NCBI GenBank assembly: GCA_003576705.1
Contig: QOZS01000009.1
Coordinates: 61,512 to 125,511, forward strand
Source of the DNA: Desertibaculum subflavum
GTDB taxonomy: Bacteria; Pseudomonadota; Alphaproteobacteria; Ferrovibrionales; Ferrovibrionaceae
DNA length: 64,000 bases
Direction of reading: 5' to 3'
Within the stretch, counting starts at the first letter, position 1; each line of letters starts with the position of its first letter. Made by a program: the position numbers and the translations under genes. Below are positions 17,835-26,138 of this stretch, piece after piece. Under the pieces are notes generated by a model, which did no database searches, was not told the DNA's origin, and was given only the letters and a program-made list of their open reading frames with translations.

Positions 17835-18546
17835 GATCGCGCGCGTCTCCGTCGCCTATGGCCAGCACCGCGCCGTCGACGACGTAGCCTTGCGGGTCGC
17901 CAAGGGCGAGATCGTGGTCGTGCTCGGCGCCAATGGCAGCGGCAAGTCGTCGCTTCTAAAGACGATCGCCCGGGTGCTGCCTTCGGCGCCCGGCGGGAGC
18001 GTCCGCCTGGCTGGCCGCGAGATCGCCGATCTGCCGCCGCATGCCGTGGTGGAGGCGGGCCTCGCCCTGGTGCCGGAAGGCCGCGGCATTTTCGGCGAGC
18101 TGACCGTGCGCGAGAACCTGATGCTGGGCGCCTTCGCCCGGCGGGCGCGGGCCGGCGAGGCCGCCAATCTGGCGCGGGTGCTGGCGCTGTTTCCGCGGCT
18201 CGGCGAGCGGCTGGGCCAGGCGGCGCGCACGATGAGCGGCGGCGAGCAGCAGATGGTGGCGATCGGCCGCGCCCTGATGTCGGCGCCCGACATTCTGCTG
18301 CTGGACGAGCCGTCCCTCGGCCTGGCGCCGCTGATCTGCGGCGAGCTGTTCCGCGCGCTGACCCGGATCCGCGAGGGCGGCATCGGCATCCTGCTGGTCG
18401 AGCAGAATGCCAAGCGCAGCCTCGCCATCGCCGATCGCGGCTATCTGATGGCGCAGGGGCGCCTGGTCGGCGAGGGCGACGCGGCGCGCCTGCGCGCCGA
18501 TCCGGCGGTGCAGCGCGCCTATCTCGGCCATTTCGACGCGGCATGA
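17827..18546 (+). CDS. livF: ABC transporter ATP-binding protein, LivF type
   Basis: This 239-residue ATPase has Walker A GANGSGKSSLLK, a Q-loop region LVPEGRGIFGELTVREN, signature MSGGEQQMVAIGRAL, Walker B ILLLDEPSLGLAPL and H-loop LLVEQNAKRSL. These are all standard for LivF. It pairs with the LivG-type ATPase, whose signature is degenerate, so the canonical MSGGE here should complete one of the two ATP sites. The next gene begins in its stop region. Confidence 0.9.
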   Translation: MLEIARVSVAYGQHRAVDDVALRVAKGEIVVVLGANGSGKSSLLKTIARVLPSAPGGSVRLAGREIADLPPHAVVEAGLALVPEGRGIFGELTVRENLMLGAFARRARAGEAANLARVLALFPRLGERLGQAARTMSGGEQQMVAIGRALMSAPDILLLDEPSLGLAPLICGELFRALTRIREGGIGILLVEQNAKRSLAIADRGYLMAQGRLVGEGDAARLRADPAVQRAYLGHFDAA

Positions 18547-18557
18547 CGGAGGCAGCG

Positions 18558-19313
18558 ATGGGCGTGCTCGACGGCAAGATAGCGGTGGTCACCGGGGGCG
18601 CCGGAAGCCTGGGCCTCGCTTCCGCCCGGCGCTTCGTCGCGGAGGGCGCCCGCGTGCTGCTGGTCGACCGTGACGAAGCGGGCCTGCGCGCCGCGGCGGC
18701 GGCGCTCGGCGGCCGTGCCGAAACCTTCGCCGCCGACGTCGCCGACGCCACGGCGGCGCGCGCCTATCTCGACGCGGCCGCGACGCGCCTGGGCGCCATC
18801 GACGTGCTGTTCTCCAATGCCGGCATCAGCGGCGCGATCCGGCCCGTGACCGACTATCCCGAAGACGTGTTCGACGCGGTCATGGCGGTGAACGTGCGGG
18901 CGAGCTTCCTCGCCTGCAAGTACGGCCTGCCCAGGATGCGCGACGGAGGCAGCATCGTCATCACCTCCAGCGTGGTCGGCGTCACCGCCGATCCCGGCAT
19001 CGCTGCCTATGCCACGGCCAAGCATGCGGTGATCGGCCTGATGCGCGTGGTGGCGAAAGAGGCGGCGCCGCGCCGCATCCGCGTCAATGTCATAGCGCCA
19101 GGCCCGATCGACAACGGCTTCCAGCGCGAGGTGGAGAAGGGCCTAAGCGGCGCCATCGGCCGCGATGCCACCGCCTTCCTCGACGGCATCATACCGCTCG
19201 GCCGGCATGGCCGGGCGGAGGAGATCGCCGAAACCGTTCTGCACCTTGCCTCCGACCGGTCGAGCTTCACCACCGGGTCCGTGATCATGGCCGACGGGGG
19301 CATGCATATCTGA
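18558..19313 (+). CDS. Short-chain dehydrogenase/reductase (SDR)
   Basis: This 251-residue classical SDR has a cofactor loop VVTGGAGSLGLASARRF, an acidic residue in LLVDRDEAGL favouring NAD(H), NNAG-like FSNAGISG, catalytic Ser in SIVITSSVVG and YATAKH (YxxxK), and a C-terminal GSVIMADGG. ATG 18558 has GGAGG six bases upstream. An ATG at 18543 overlaps the ATPase stop and would add five residues, but has no ribosome site. It is cotranscribed with the Liv transporter, so it probably oxidises or reduces the imported compound or a product of it. Confidence 0.87.
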   Translation: MGVLDGKIAVVTGGAGSLGLASARRFVAEGARVLLVDRDEAGLRAAAAALGGRAETFAADVADATAARAYLDAAATRLGAIDVLFSNAGISGAIRPVTDYPEDVFDAVMAVNVRASFLACKYGLPRMRDGGSIVITSSVVGVTADPGIAAYATAKHAVIGLMRVVAKEAAPRRIRVNVIAPGPIDNGFQREVEKGLSGAIGRDATAFLDGIIPLGRHGRAEEIAETVLHLASDRSSFTTGSVIMADGGMHI

Positions 19314-19339
19314 ACGCCGTACCTTGCAGGGAGGAGACC

Positions 19340-19873
19340 ATGCCGGAAACCGCCACATCCGAGTTCTGGCGCGACATCAAGCCGATCACGCGGGTGTTCA
19401 AGCCCGACGCGCTGGCCGAGGTCTATCTCGCCAATGCGCCGACCGAGGACGAGCGGTATTACGTCCCGTTCAGCGAGACGGTCTCGTCACGGCCGCTCTG
19501 GATCTCGCCGGCGCAGAACAGGTGGTGCGACATCCTGATGGCGAAGGGCGCGGGCCTGGTGAACCGGCACTATCACCCGCACGAGGTATTCGCCTACACC
19601 ATCTCCGGCAAGTGGGGCTATCTGGAGCACGATTGGACGGCGACCGCCGGCGATTTCGTCTACGAGACGCCGGGCGAAGCCCACACGCTGGTCGCCTATG
19701 AGCACAAGGACCCGATGAAGGTCTTCTTCATCGTCACCGGCCCGCTGATCTGGCTCGACGAGAACGGCAACTCCGCCGGCCATTTCGACGTGCACGACTA
19801 TATCGGGCTCTGCCGCGCGCACTACGACAAGGTCGGCCTCGGCGCCGAAGCCGTGCGGAAGCTGTTCCGCTAA
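19340..19873 (+). CDS. Cupin-domain protein resembling 2,4'-dihydroxyacetophenone dioxygenase
   Basis: This 177-residue protein has one cupin barrel. NRHYHPHEVFAYTISGKWGY supplies motif 1 (HxH...E) and the stretch GDFVYETPGEAHTLVAY supplies motif 2. The wording and length resemble the 2,4'-dihydroxyacetophenone dioxygenase family, mononuclear iron enzymes that cleave a C-C bond of aromatic ketones. That match is from memory, not alignment. A strong GGGAGGAG precedes the ATG. As the last gene of the Liv operon it suggests that the imported ligand is oxidatively cleaved. Confidence 0.75.
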   Translation: MPETATSEFWRDIKPITRVFKPDALAEVYLANAPTEDERYYVPFSETVSSRPLWISPAQNRWCDILMAKGAGLVNRHYHPHEVFAYTISGKWGYLEHDWTATAGDFVYETPGEAHTLVAYEHKDPMKVFFIVTGPLIWLDENGNSAGHFDVHDYIGLCRAHYDKVGLGAEAVRKLFR

Positions 19874-21189
19874 TCGGCGTTCGGCTGGCTCGTCACGCGG
19901 ACCGGGTCACGCAGGATGACCTCGCGATGCGGATAGGGAATGCGGACGCCCTGCTCGCGGAACGCGTCCCAGATGGCGAGCAGAACCTCGCCCTTGACAT
20001 TCATCACCCCGCTCTGCGGATCGGCGATCCAGAACCGGAGCACGAAATCGAGTGAGCTTTCGCCGAATCCGGCGAGATGGCAAACCGGCGCCGGTTCGGC
20101 CAGCACCCGCCTGGGCTTCCTTGTCGCCTCGACGGCGATGCGCCGGACCTGATGCGGGTCGCTGTCATAGGCGGTGCCGAAAGTCACCTCGACCCGGACC
20201 AGATTGTCGGTGAACGACCAGTTCACCACCCGCTGGGTGATCAGGTCTTCGTTCGGGATCAGGTATTCCTTGCCGTCGCGGGTGACGACCGAGACGTAGC
20301 GCGTCCCCATCGTGTTGATCCAGCCGAAGCTCGGCCCCACCTCGATCACGTCGCCCGGCTTCACCGAGCGGTCGAGCAGCAAGATGATGCCGCTGATCAG
20401 GTTCGACACCACCTTCTGCAGGCCGAATCCGACGCCGAGGCCGACCGCGCCGGAAAAGACCGCGACGGCGGTGAAGTCGATGCCGACGCTGTTCAGCGCG
20501 ATCAGCACGGCGAAACCGATCAGCAGGATGCGGATCAGCTTGGTGAGCAGCACGCGGCCCGATGGCGTGATCTGGCCCCAGCGGCCGATGCGTTGCTCGA
20601 GCGCGCGGGCGGCGAAGCCGGCCGCCCAGATCAGAGCCGCGAGCAGGACGGCGCCCTTGATCACGCCGAGCACGGAGATGCGAAGCTGGCCGATCTCGAT
20701 CGCCAGTGCGTCCAGGCCCTGCATCAGCGGGGTCAGCAGGCCCATGATGTCGAGCGCCGCCAGCGACCAGGCGACCACGGTCAGAACGCGGGCGAGCGCA
20801 GGACTAGCGATCAGGGAGGTGCCGAGCCGGATCACGATCCAGGCAGTGAGCAGGCTTGCCGCGACGCCGAGCAGATAGCTCCGGCTTGGCCAGGTGACTT
20901 GGCGCAGCACGGCCATCGCCATCCAGATGAGCCCCAGATAGACCGCCGGCAACAGCACCGATTGCGCCGCCCGCACGGCGCCGGCCACGCGCGCGCGGCT
21001 TTCGAACCGCACCAGCGCGCGGCCGAGCGGCGGGCGCAGCCACCGACCCAGTTGCAAGGCAACGAGGTAGAGCAGGACGATCAGAGAAACCTGAACGGCG
21101 ATCCAGCCGTCGGCCAGCGCAGCCCCCGCGGCCTCGGCGAATTCGGCGAACCCGCGCCGCAGAAGATCGAGATCGAACAGGTCCTGCAT
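19870..21189 (-). CDS. MscS-family mechanosensitive ion channel
   Basis: This 439-residue protein has several N-terminal hydrophobic helices and then the pore helix and beta domain of MscS (GAVGLGVGFGLQKVVSNLISG near residue 255; LDRSVKPGDVIEV; GTRYVSVVTRDGKEYLIPNEDLI). It should open under membrane tension to release solutes. The ATG at 21189 lies 4 bases past the stop of the antiporter gene, so the pair is cotranscribed and both bear on ion and osmotic balance. It is convergent with the cupin gene, overlapping by 4 bases. Confidence 0.88.
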   Translation of the reverse strand: MQDLFDLDLLRRGFAEFAEAAGAALADGWIAVQVSLIVLLYLVALQLGRWLRPPLGRALVRFESRARVAGAVRAAQSVLLPAVYLGLIWMAMAVLRQVTWPSRSYLLGVAASLLTAWIVIRLGTSLIASPALARVLTVVAWSLAALDIMGLLTPLMQGLDALAIEIGQLRISVLGVIKGAVLLAALIWAAGFAARALEQRIGRWGQITPSGRVLLTKLIRILLIGFAVLIALNSVGIDFTAVAVFSGAVGLGVGFGLQKVVSNLISGIILLLDRSVKPGDVIEVGPSFGWINTMGTRYVSVVTRDGKEYLIPNEDLITQRVVNWSFTDNLVRVEVTFGTAYDSDPHQVRRIAVEATRKPRRVLAEPAPVCHLAGFGESSLDFVLRFWIADPQSGVMNVKGEVLLAIWDAFREQGVRIPYPHREVILRDPVRVTSQPNAD

Positions 21190-21193
21190 GCTG

Positions 21194-22597
21194 TCAGTCG
21201 CCCGGCTTCCGCCCCTCCGGTTCGACAACGATTTCGGGGATCACGGCGTTCCCCTCCCCCGCCGGCGGGTCCGCGGCGGGCGGCCGCGGCCGCCTTACTC
21301 GCGCCGTTCCGGACTGCCAACCGCGGCCCAGTGCCGCGCCGCCGCGACGCGCGAGAGCCGCACCGCGTTCGAGCCGCGCGATCTCGCCCGCATAGACCTG
21401 GCCGAGCGTGGCGCGAATTTCCGACATGCCGCCCCGGGTCGCCTCGTGGAAGCGCCGCACGCTGCTCATCCAGAACGGCGTGATGAGCAGGGTCATGGCG
21501 ATCACCGCGATGGCAAGGCGATAGCCGTCGGGATCGAGCACGCGATTGCCGAAGCCCACGGCGGCGACAACGAAGGAGAACTCGCCGATCTGCGCCATCA
21601 TCAGGCCGCCGGGAAAGGCGATCTCCCACGGCTGCCCGACGCGGCGCAGCAGCCACACGTTCAGCACGCTCTTGATGGCCACGACACCGATCACGAACAG
21701 GATGACAAGGCCGAGATGCCGCCAGACATAGCCGATGTCGATCAAGAGGCCGATCGACAGGAAGAACACCACCATGAGAATGCTCTGGATCGGCTCCGCC
21801 ACATGGATCGCCTCGCTGCGAAGATGTGAGTTGGCGATCATCAGCCCGGCGAGGAAGGCGCCGTAGGCCGGCGACAGACCGGCGACGCCGCTGGCCGAGG
21901 CGGCCGCGAAGCAGACCGCGAGCGTTGCCAGGGTCAAGAGGTCGACCCTGCCGCGCAAGGTCTGGTCGAACGGCAGCTTGATCTTGCCGCGGCGGCTCAG
22001 CACCAGGATGAAGCCCGCCATCAGCCCGATCGCCACCAGAATCTTCACCACCACGGCGAAGCCGAGCTCGGCCGAACCGCTGCCGAGGGAATCCGCGAGG
22101 ATCAGGATCGGCACCACGGCGATGTCCTGCGCGATCAGCACGCCGACGGTGATCTGGCCGAGATCGCCGCGCAGCTCGCCGATCTCGTCCAGCATCTTCA
22201 TGGCGACGGCGGTGCTGGACATGGCGACGATGAAGCCCAGCAGGAGCGATTGCTCGGTGGGCCAGCCGAGCCACCAGCCGAAGGCGAAGGTGATGGCGAT
22301 GGAGGCGAGGATCTGGCCTGCCGCGGTGAGCGAGGCCGGCCACAGGACGCGGACGAAGGCCTTGAGGCTGAGCTCCATCCCGATCAGGAAGAGCAGCAGC
22401 ACCACCCCGAGTTCGGCCAGCAGGCCGACCTGCTCGGATTGGCGCACCAGCCCGAGGCCGGAAGGGCCGAGCACGACGCCGGCAATGATGTAGCCGACGA
22501 TCGGCGGCTGGCGCAGCGTCTGCAGGCCGAGGCCGGCGGCGACCGCGACGGCGGTGACGACGGCGATACCGGTCAGTTGCGTGGCGTGAGCTTCCAT
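21194..22597 (-). CDS. CPA2 family cation:proton antiporter, KefB/RosB-like
   Basis: This protein of about 467 residues is a Na_H_exchanger-domain antiporter with 12-13 helices. Signatures include PPIVGYIIAGVVLGPSGLGL, GVVLLLFLIGMELSL, AMSSTAVAMKML, LIAQDIAVVPILIL (the QD ion-binding pair) and AQIGEFSFVVAAVGF. No RCK/TrkA-N domain follows; the C-terminus is a charged Pro/Arg tail. The start is chosen at ATG 22597 (MEAHATQ); ATGs at 22627 and 22672 are possible, but the latter falls in a GC hairpin. It is probably a K+(Na+)/H+ antiporter coupled to the adjacent MscS channel. Confidence 0.85.
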   Translation of the reverse strand: MEAHATQLTGIAVVTAVAVAAGLGLQTLRQPPIVGYIIAGVVLGPSGLGLVRQSEQVGLLAELGVVLLLFLIGMELSLKAFVRVLWPASLTAAGQILASIAITFAFGWWLGWPTEQSLLLGFIVAMSSTAVAMKMLDEIGELRGDLGQITVGVLIAQDIAVVPILILADSLGSGSAELGFAVVVKILVAIGLMAGFILVLSRRGKIKLPFDQTLRGRVDLLTLATLAVCFAAASASGVAGLSPAYGAFLAGLMIANSHLRSEAIHVAEPIQSILMVVFFLSIGLLIDIGYVWRHLGLVILFVIGVVAIKSVLNVWLLRRVGQPWEIAFPGGLMMAQIGEFSFVVAAVGFGNRVLDPDGYRLAIAVIAMTLLITPFWMSSVRRFHEATRGGMSEIRATLGQVYAGEIARLERGAALARRGGAALGRGWQSGTARVRRPRPPAADPPAGEGNAVIPEIVVEPEGRKPGD

Positions 22598-22657
22598 CGC
22601 GCCCGCCCCTTGTGTCGTCGCCGCCATAGGGGCGGCTTGGCCCCACCCTCGAGCCGC

Positions 22658-22681
22658 GGCGGCACCGAGCACGGTGCCGCC
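22658..22681. terminator. Perfect 10-bp GC hairpin between two minus-strand genes
   Basis: GGCGGCACCG-AGCA-CGGTGCCGCC forms a fully paired stem in the 196-bp gap between the hydroxyacyl-CoA dehydrogenase stop and the antiporter start. There is no U-run on either strand, so it may be a Rho-assisted terminator or an mRNA hairpin. It also argues for the later antiporter start. Confidence 0.4.
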
Positions 22682-22793
22682 CTCCCACGACCTCAGGCCA
22701 TTGCCCGAGGTGCCTCCCAGGACGAGAGGATAGGTCTCGCGGCCGGCTTTACAACCCTTTGAGCCGCTTCAGCCGCGGCGCAAGGTCGGAGCC

Positions 22794-24137
22794 TCAGACG
22801 AGGCCGGGCTTTGCGTCGGCGAAACTCAGCCCCTTTTCCGCCAGCACGACGAGCAGCGGCGCCGGCACCCAGCGCGCGCCCATCGCCGCGTGCCATTGTC
22901 GGATCTGTTCCAGCACGGCCGCTGGCCCGCCCCGCTGATCGGCCCAGTAGAGCAGCCCGCCACGGCCGCGCGGGAAGCCGAACCCGTTGAGCCACATCGC
23001 ATCGACATCGCCGGCGCGGGCGGCGACGCCCTCGGCGATGATGCGGCACGCCTCGTTCACCGAGGCGTAGAGCATGCGGCGCAGCACCTCGTCATCGCTG
23101 ACCTGGCGCGGCGCGATGCCGAGCGACGTCCGCACCTCCGCGATGATGCGCTCGGCCTCCGGATCGTCGAGCGGCGTGCGATCGCCTTCGGCATAGCGGT
23201 ACCAGCCTTTGCCGGTCTTCTGGCCGCGGCGGCCGAGCTCCACCATGCGGTCGGCGATCGGCAGCATGCGGTAGGCGCGATCGGCCCGCTTGCGCCGCTT
23301 GCGGTTGGCATAGCTGTTGTCGTGGCCGGCGAGGTCGGCGGTGGCGAAGGGGCCCATGCGATAGCCGAATTCCAGCATGACCTTGTCGATCTGACGCGGT
23401 GTCGCGCCCTCTTCCACCAGGATGTTCATCTCGGCGATGAAGGGGCCGCGCGAGCGGTTGGCCAGGAAGCCGTCGCAATTGCCGCAGACCGCGACGACCT
23501 TGTTCATGCGTCGGCCGAGCGCGACGGTGCCGGCGATGGTGGATTTCGAGCTCGCCTTGCCGCGCACCACCTCCAGCAGCTTCATGACGTTGGCGGGCGA
23601 GAAGAAATGCGCGCCGATCACCGCCTCGGGCCGCTTGGTGGCGCCGGCGATGGCGTCGATGTCGAGCGCCGAAGTGTTGGAGGCGAGGATGGCGCCGGGC
23701 TTCGCCGCCGCGTCGAGCCGGGCGAAGATCTGCCGCTTCAGATCGAGGCTCTCGAACACCGCCTCGATGATGACGTCGGCCTCGCCCAGCGCGGCATCGT
23801 CCGCCGCACCCGTGACCAGGGCGACGCGCTGGTCCATTTCCGCCTGCGCCAGGCTGCCGCGCTTGACCGAAACGGCATAGGTGGCGGCGATCCGCTTCAG
23901 CGCCTTGTCCAGCGCATCGGTATCCGCTTCCCGCATCCGTACCGGAATACCGGCATCGGCCAGCGCCATGGCGATGCCGCTGCCCATGACGCCGCCGCCG
24001 ATCACGGCGGCCTGCTTCACCTCGGGGAAGGGCGTATCCGCCGGCACATCGGGCGCGATGGCGGCCTCGCGCTCCACTTTCGTCGCGTGGTCGAGCGCCG
24101 CCTGGACGATGGGATCCTTCACGGTCTGGCCGGCCAT
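22794..24137 (-). CDS. 3-hydroxyacyl-CoA dehydrogenase (FadB/FadJ C-terminal half as a separate protein)
   Basis: This 447-residue protein has an NAD-binding domain from about residue 40 (QAAVIGGGVMGSGIAMALADAG) with SNTSALDID and IGAHFFSPANVMKLLEVVRG. Two C-terminal 3HCDH helical domains follow; VMLEFGYRMGPFATADLAGHD and the late WLNGFGFPRGRGG belong to them. It has the layout of the FadB/FadJ multifunctional enzyme but lacks the enoyl-CoA hydratase half; about 35 variable residues replace it. The expected reaction is NAD-dependent oxidation of 3-hydroxyacyl-CoA in beta-oxidation. No thiolase or hydratase is adjacent. Confidence 0.87.
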   Translation of the reverse strand: MAGQTVKDPIVQAALDHATKVEREAAIAPDVPADTPFPEVKQAAVIGGGVMGSGIAMALADAGIPVRMREADTDALDKALKRIAATYAVSVKRGSLAQAEMDQRVALVTGAADDAALGEADVIIEAVFESLDLKRQIFARLDAAAKPGAILASNTSALDIDAIAGATKRPEAVIGAHFFSPANVMKLLEVVRGKASSKSTIAGTVALGRRMNKVVAVCGNCDGFLANRSRGPFIAEMNILVEEGATPRQIDKVMLEFGYRMGPFATADLAGHDNSYANRKRRKRADRAYRMLPIADRMVELGRRGQKTGKGWYRYAEGDRTPLDDPEAERIIAEVRTSLGIAPRQVSDDEVLRRMLYASVNEACRIIAEGVAARAGDVDAMWLNGFGFPRGRGGLLYWADQRGGPAAVLEQIRQWHAAMGARWVPAPLLVVLAEKGLSFADAKPGLV

Positions 24138-24176
24138 CGCTGCCTCCCTGCTGCCGCTGCCAGGGCTTCATAGCGC

Positions 24177-24204
24177 AAGCCGGGGCGCGATGGCGCCCCG
24201 GCTT
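24177..24204 (-). terminator. Terminator hairpin after the haloperoxidase-like gene
   Basis: A perfect 12-bp stem AAGCCGGGGCGC / GCGCCCCGGCTT with a 4-base loop begins 33 bases past the stop of the minus-strand gene at 24237. It precedes the next minus-strand gene. The A/T ends of the stem give a short U-run equivalent (CTT). Confidence 0.65.
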
Positions 24205-24236
24205 AGCCGTCGGCAACGATTTCCCGCTTGTGATGG

Positions 24237-25454
24237 CTATTGCGTCGGCACCTTCATCCGCGTCGCCGCCAGCTCGCCGATGCGGCGCCCCATCTCGACG
24301 CCCACTTCCACCGCGGTGCGGTAGTGGATGCCGGCATAGATGCGGGCCTCGGCCACCTCCTGCACGAAGGCGTCGACGCTGGTCCATTGCCGCGTCGCGC
24401 CCTTGGCGGTCGGGCTGGAGGTCGACAGGACGGGAACCGGGCCCGTGCCGAGATCCGCCTTCATCACCGCGCCCGCCGCGCCGGCCAGAATGGCATGGCC
24501 GCTCGGATATTCCGGATGCATCGGTGCATCGACCAGCGGCATCCACGCGGCATCGCGCACCGTGGCGTCGTTGCCGTCGAGATCGCCGTTGCGGATCGCG
24601 GTGAGCGGACGCCAGAAGTTGTGGTGGTACTTGGCCTCGAACACGCTGATCAGCGCATCGTCCATCGCCTGCGCCGCCATGGCGAAGAGCAGCGCGTTGC
24701 GCGTCACTTCGCGGCCCGGCTGATCGGCCACCGAGCGCACGACGCCGAAATAGATCTCCGGCAGCGAATATTCCCAGAACTTGCCGATCTCGGCCTGCTC
24801 GGGCGTCCTCTGGGTGCTGACCTTGCCGCCGAGCGCCTTGACCTCCTCGTAATCGCGCGCCCAGGCGGCGCTGGTCAGCGCCGGTGGCGCGGCGGGACGG
24901 AACTGCGCCGGGCTCTTCATGTTCCAGGGCTTGCGCGCGCCCCATTGCGGCACCGCCACCGCGGCCGTCGGCACATAGGCGCCGGGCGTGGCGTGCGGCC
25001 GGTAGGCCACGGGCGTGGCCGGGTTGTCCTCGGCGCGCGCAGCGAGAAGCCGCGCCGCCGCCTGCTCGCCGAGGCTGATCCCCGCGGATCTGGCGGAGCC
25101 TTCGGCCACGTTGGCGAGCGCGGCCTGATAGGCCGCCTCGATCGACGCCTGCTGCGCCGGCAGGATCTTCACCAGCACGGCGCGGTGTGCCGCCGCGATC
25201 GCCGCGTCGACCGAGGCGCCCTTGGTCCGGCCGGCGACCGGCGAGGTGACGGGATAGCGCAGGGTAACGGCATTGGCGGCATCGAACGCTGCCGTCTGCA
25301 CCAGTGCCATGACGCGAACGGCCGGCGGCGTACCGAGCTTGGCCTCGCCGATCAGCGTGGCGCAGCGCCGGTTCCAATCGGTGACGATGTCGGCCGAGGC
25401 CGGCACCGTGAAGCCTGCCACCAGCAAGGTGGCGAGCATGACAGAGCGTTTCAT
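24237..25454 (-). CDS. Vanadium-dependent haloperoxidase/PAP2-superfamily protein, secreted
   Basis: This 405-residue protein has a signal peptide (MKRSVMLATLLVAGFTVPASA). The C-terminal half carries the vanadate/phosphate site: motif 1 KYHHNFWRP (K-x6-RP), motif 2 YPSGHA, and motif 3 ARIYAGIHYRTA with the catalytic His. In motif 3 the usual Ser and Asp are both Ala. Members oxidise halides with H2O2 or act as acid phosphatases; the sequence cannot decide, and the motif 3 changes could favour phosphatase or altered chemistry. The location is periplasmic. A terminator follows at 24177-24204. Confidence 0.82.
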   Translation of the reverse strand: MKRSVMLATLLVAGFTVPASADIVTDWNRRCATLIGEAKLGTPPAVRVMALVQTAAFDAANAVTLRYPVTSPVAGRTKGASVDAAIAAAHRAVLVKILPAQQASIEAAYQAALANVAEGSARSAGISLGEQAAARLLAARAEDNPATPVAYRPHATPGAYVPTAAVAVPQWGARKPWNMKSPAQFRPAAPPALTSAAWARDYEEVKALGGKVSTQRTPEQAEIGKFWEYSLPEIYFGVVRSVADQPGREVTRNALLFAMAAQAMDDALISVFEAKYHHNFWRPLTAIRNGDLDGNDATVRDAAWMPLVDAPMHPEYPSGHAILAGAAGAVMKADLGTGPVPVLSTSSPTAKGATRQWTSVDAFVQEVAEARIYAGIHYRTAVEVGVEMGRRIGELAATRMKVPTQ

Positions 25455-25594
25455 CGAGGTTTCTCCTGAGCACAGACGAGGGGCGAGGCTTGCGCACTTG
25501 GCGCGGGCCGCGCGCGCAAGCTCTCTCGCGCGCAGACGACCGCAGGGCCGTCGGCGCTTAAAGTTCGAAATTGCGACCGGTTGTTCGCGGGCGA

Positions 25595-25975
25595 CTAAGC
25601 TTTCTCCACCGCCCCGCCGCTCTCCGCCCAGTCCTTGAAGGCACCGAGGTTATGGACCTTCTCGTAGCCCATATCCTTCAGCACCTTGGCCCCGAGCGCC
25701 GAGCGCCCGCCGGAGGCGCAGTAGAGAATGACGGACTTGTCCCTGGCGAAGCTCTTGTCGTGATAGGGCGTGTCCGGATCGGCGCGAAACTCGAGCATGC
25801 CGCGCGAGACATGCACCGCGCCGGCAATCTTGCCGCTCGCCTGCAGCTCCGGTGCATCGCGCACATCGACGACCAGCACGTTACCCCCGGCCATCATCTC
25901 CTTGGCCTGCGCCGGTGTGATTCTGGGCACGGCGGCATTTGCGGCTTCCATCATCTGCTTCACGTTCGTAGCCAT
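25595..25975 (-). CDS. Rhodanese-like sulfurtransferase, single domain
   Basis: This 126-residue protein has one rhodanese domain (NVLVVDVRDAPELQASGKI; active loop ILYCASGGRSALGA with the catalytic Cys near residue 88; VLKDMGYEKVHNLGAFKDW). The start ATG 25975 follows AAAGGAG. It would shuttle sulfane sulfur between thiosulfate or persulfide and an acceptor thiol in the cytoplasm. It is divergent from an AraC regulator; the 163-bp gap contains a 12-bp direct repeat with 22-bp spacing. Confidence 0.9.
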   Translation of the reverse strand: MATNVKQMMEAANAAVPRITPAQAKEMMAGGNVLVVDVRDAPELQASGKIAGAVHVSRGMLEFRADPDTPYHDKSFARDKSVILYCASGGRSALGAKVLKDMGYEKVHNLGAFKDWAESGGAVEKA

Positions 25976-26023
25976 ATCGCTCTCCTTTTCGCGACCAGCT
26001 TCCGGAATGCCGGCGACCATGCG

Positions 26024-26057
26024 CCGTCGAGGAAAGCTGGAACTTCCGTCGAGGAAA
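26024..26057. promoter_or_regulatory. Candidate AraC-type operator, 12-bp direct repeat at 22-bp spacing
   Basis: CCGTCGAGGAAA occurs at 26024-26035 and again, identically, at 26046-26057. Start-to-start spacing is 22 bp, two helical turns, the arrangement of AraC half-sites I1 and I2. It sits between the rhodanese and the AraC-family gene. Chance identity of 12 bases at this distance in a 163-bp gap is unlikely. Confidence 0.6.
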
Positions 26058-26138
26058 ATTTGATAGACCACGATCGGCCGCGCGCGAATGATCCGGCCGC
26101 CAGATCACTTGATCGATCGTCCAAACCGGTGGGCCGCC

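Noticed and set aside
18543..18557. Earlier ATG for the SDR overlapping the livF stop
   Set aside because: It lacks a ribosome site, while the ATG at 18558 has GGAGG at good distance; kept only as an alternative.
20077..21483. 468-codon plus-strand frame opposite the MscS gene
   Set aside because: It is an antisense shadow rich in Asp/Arg/His/Gln with no motif; the MscS reading is unambiguous.
23092..25497. 801-codon minus-strand frame spanning the dehydrogenase and haloperoxidase genes
   Set aside because: It is out of frame with both genes, rich in Arg/Gly/Ala, and crosses a strong terminator hairpin.
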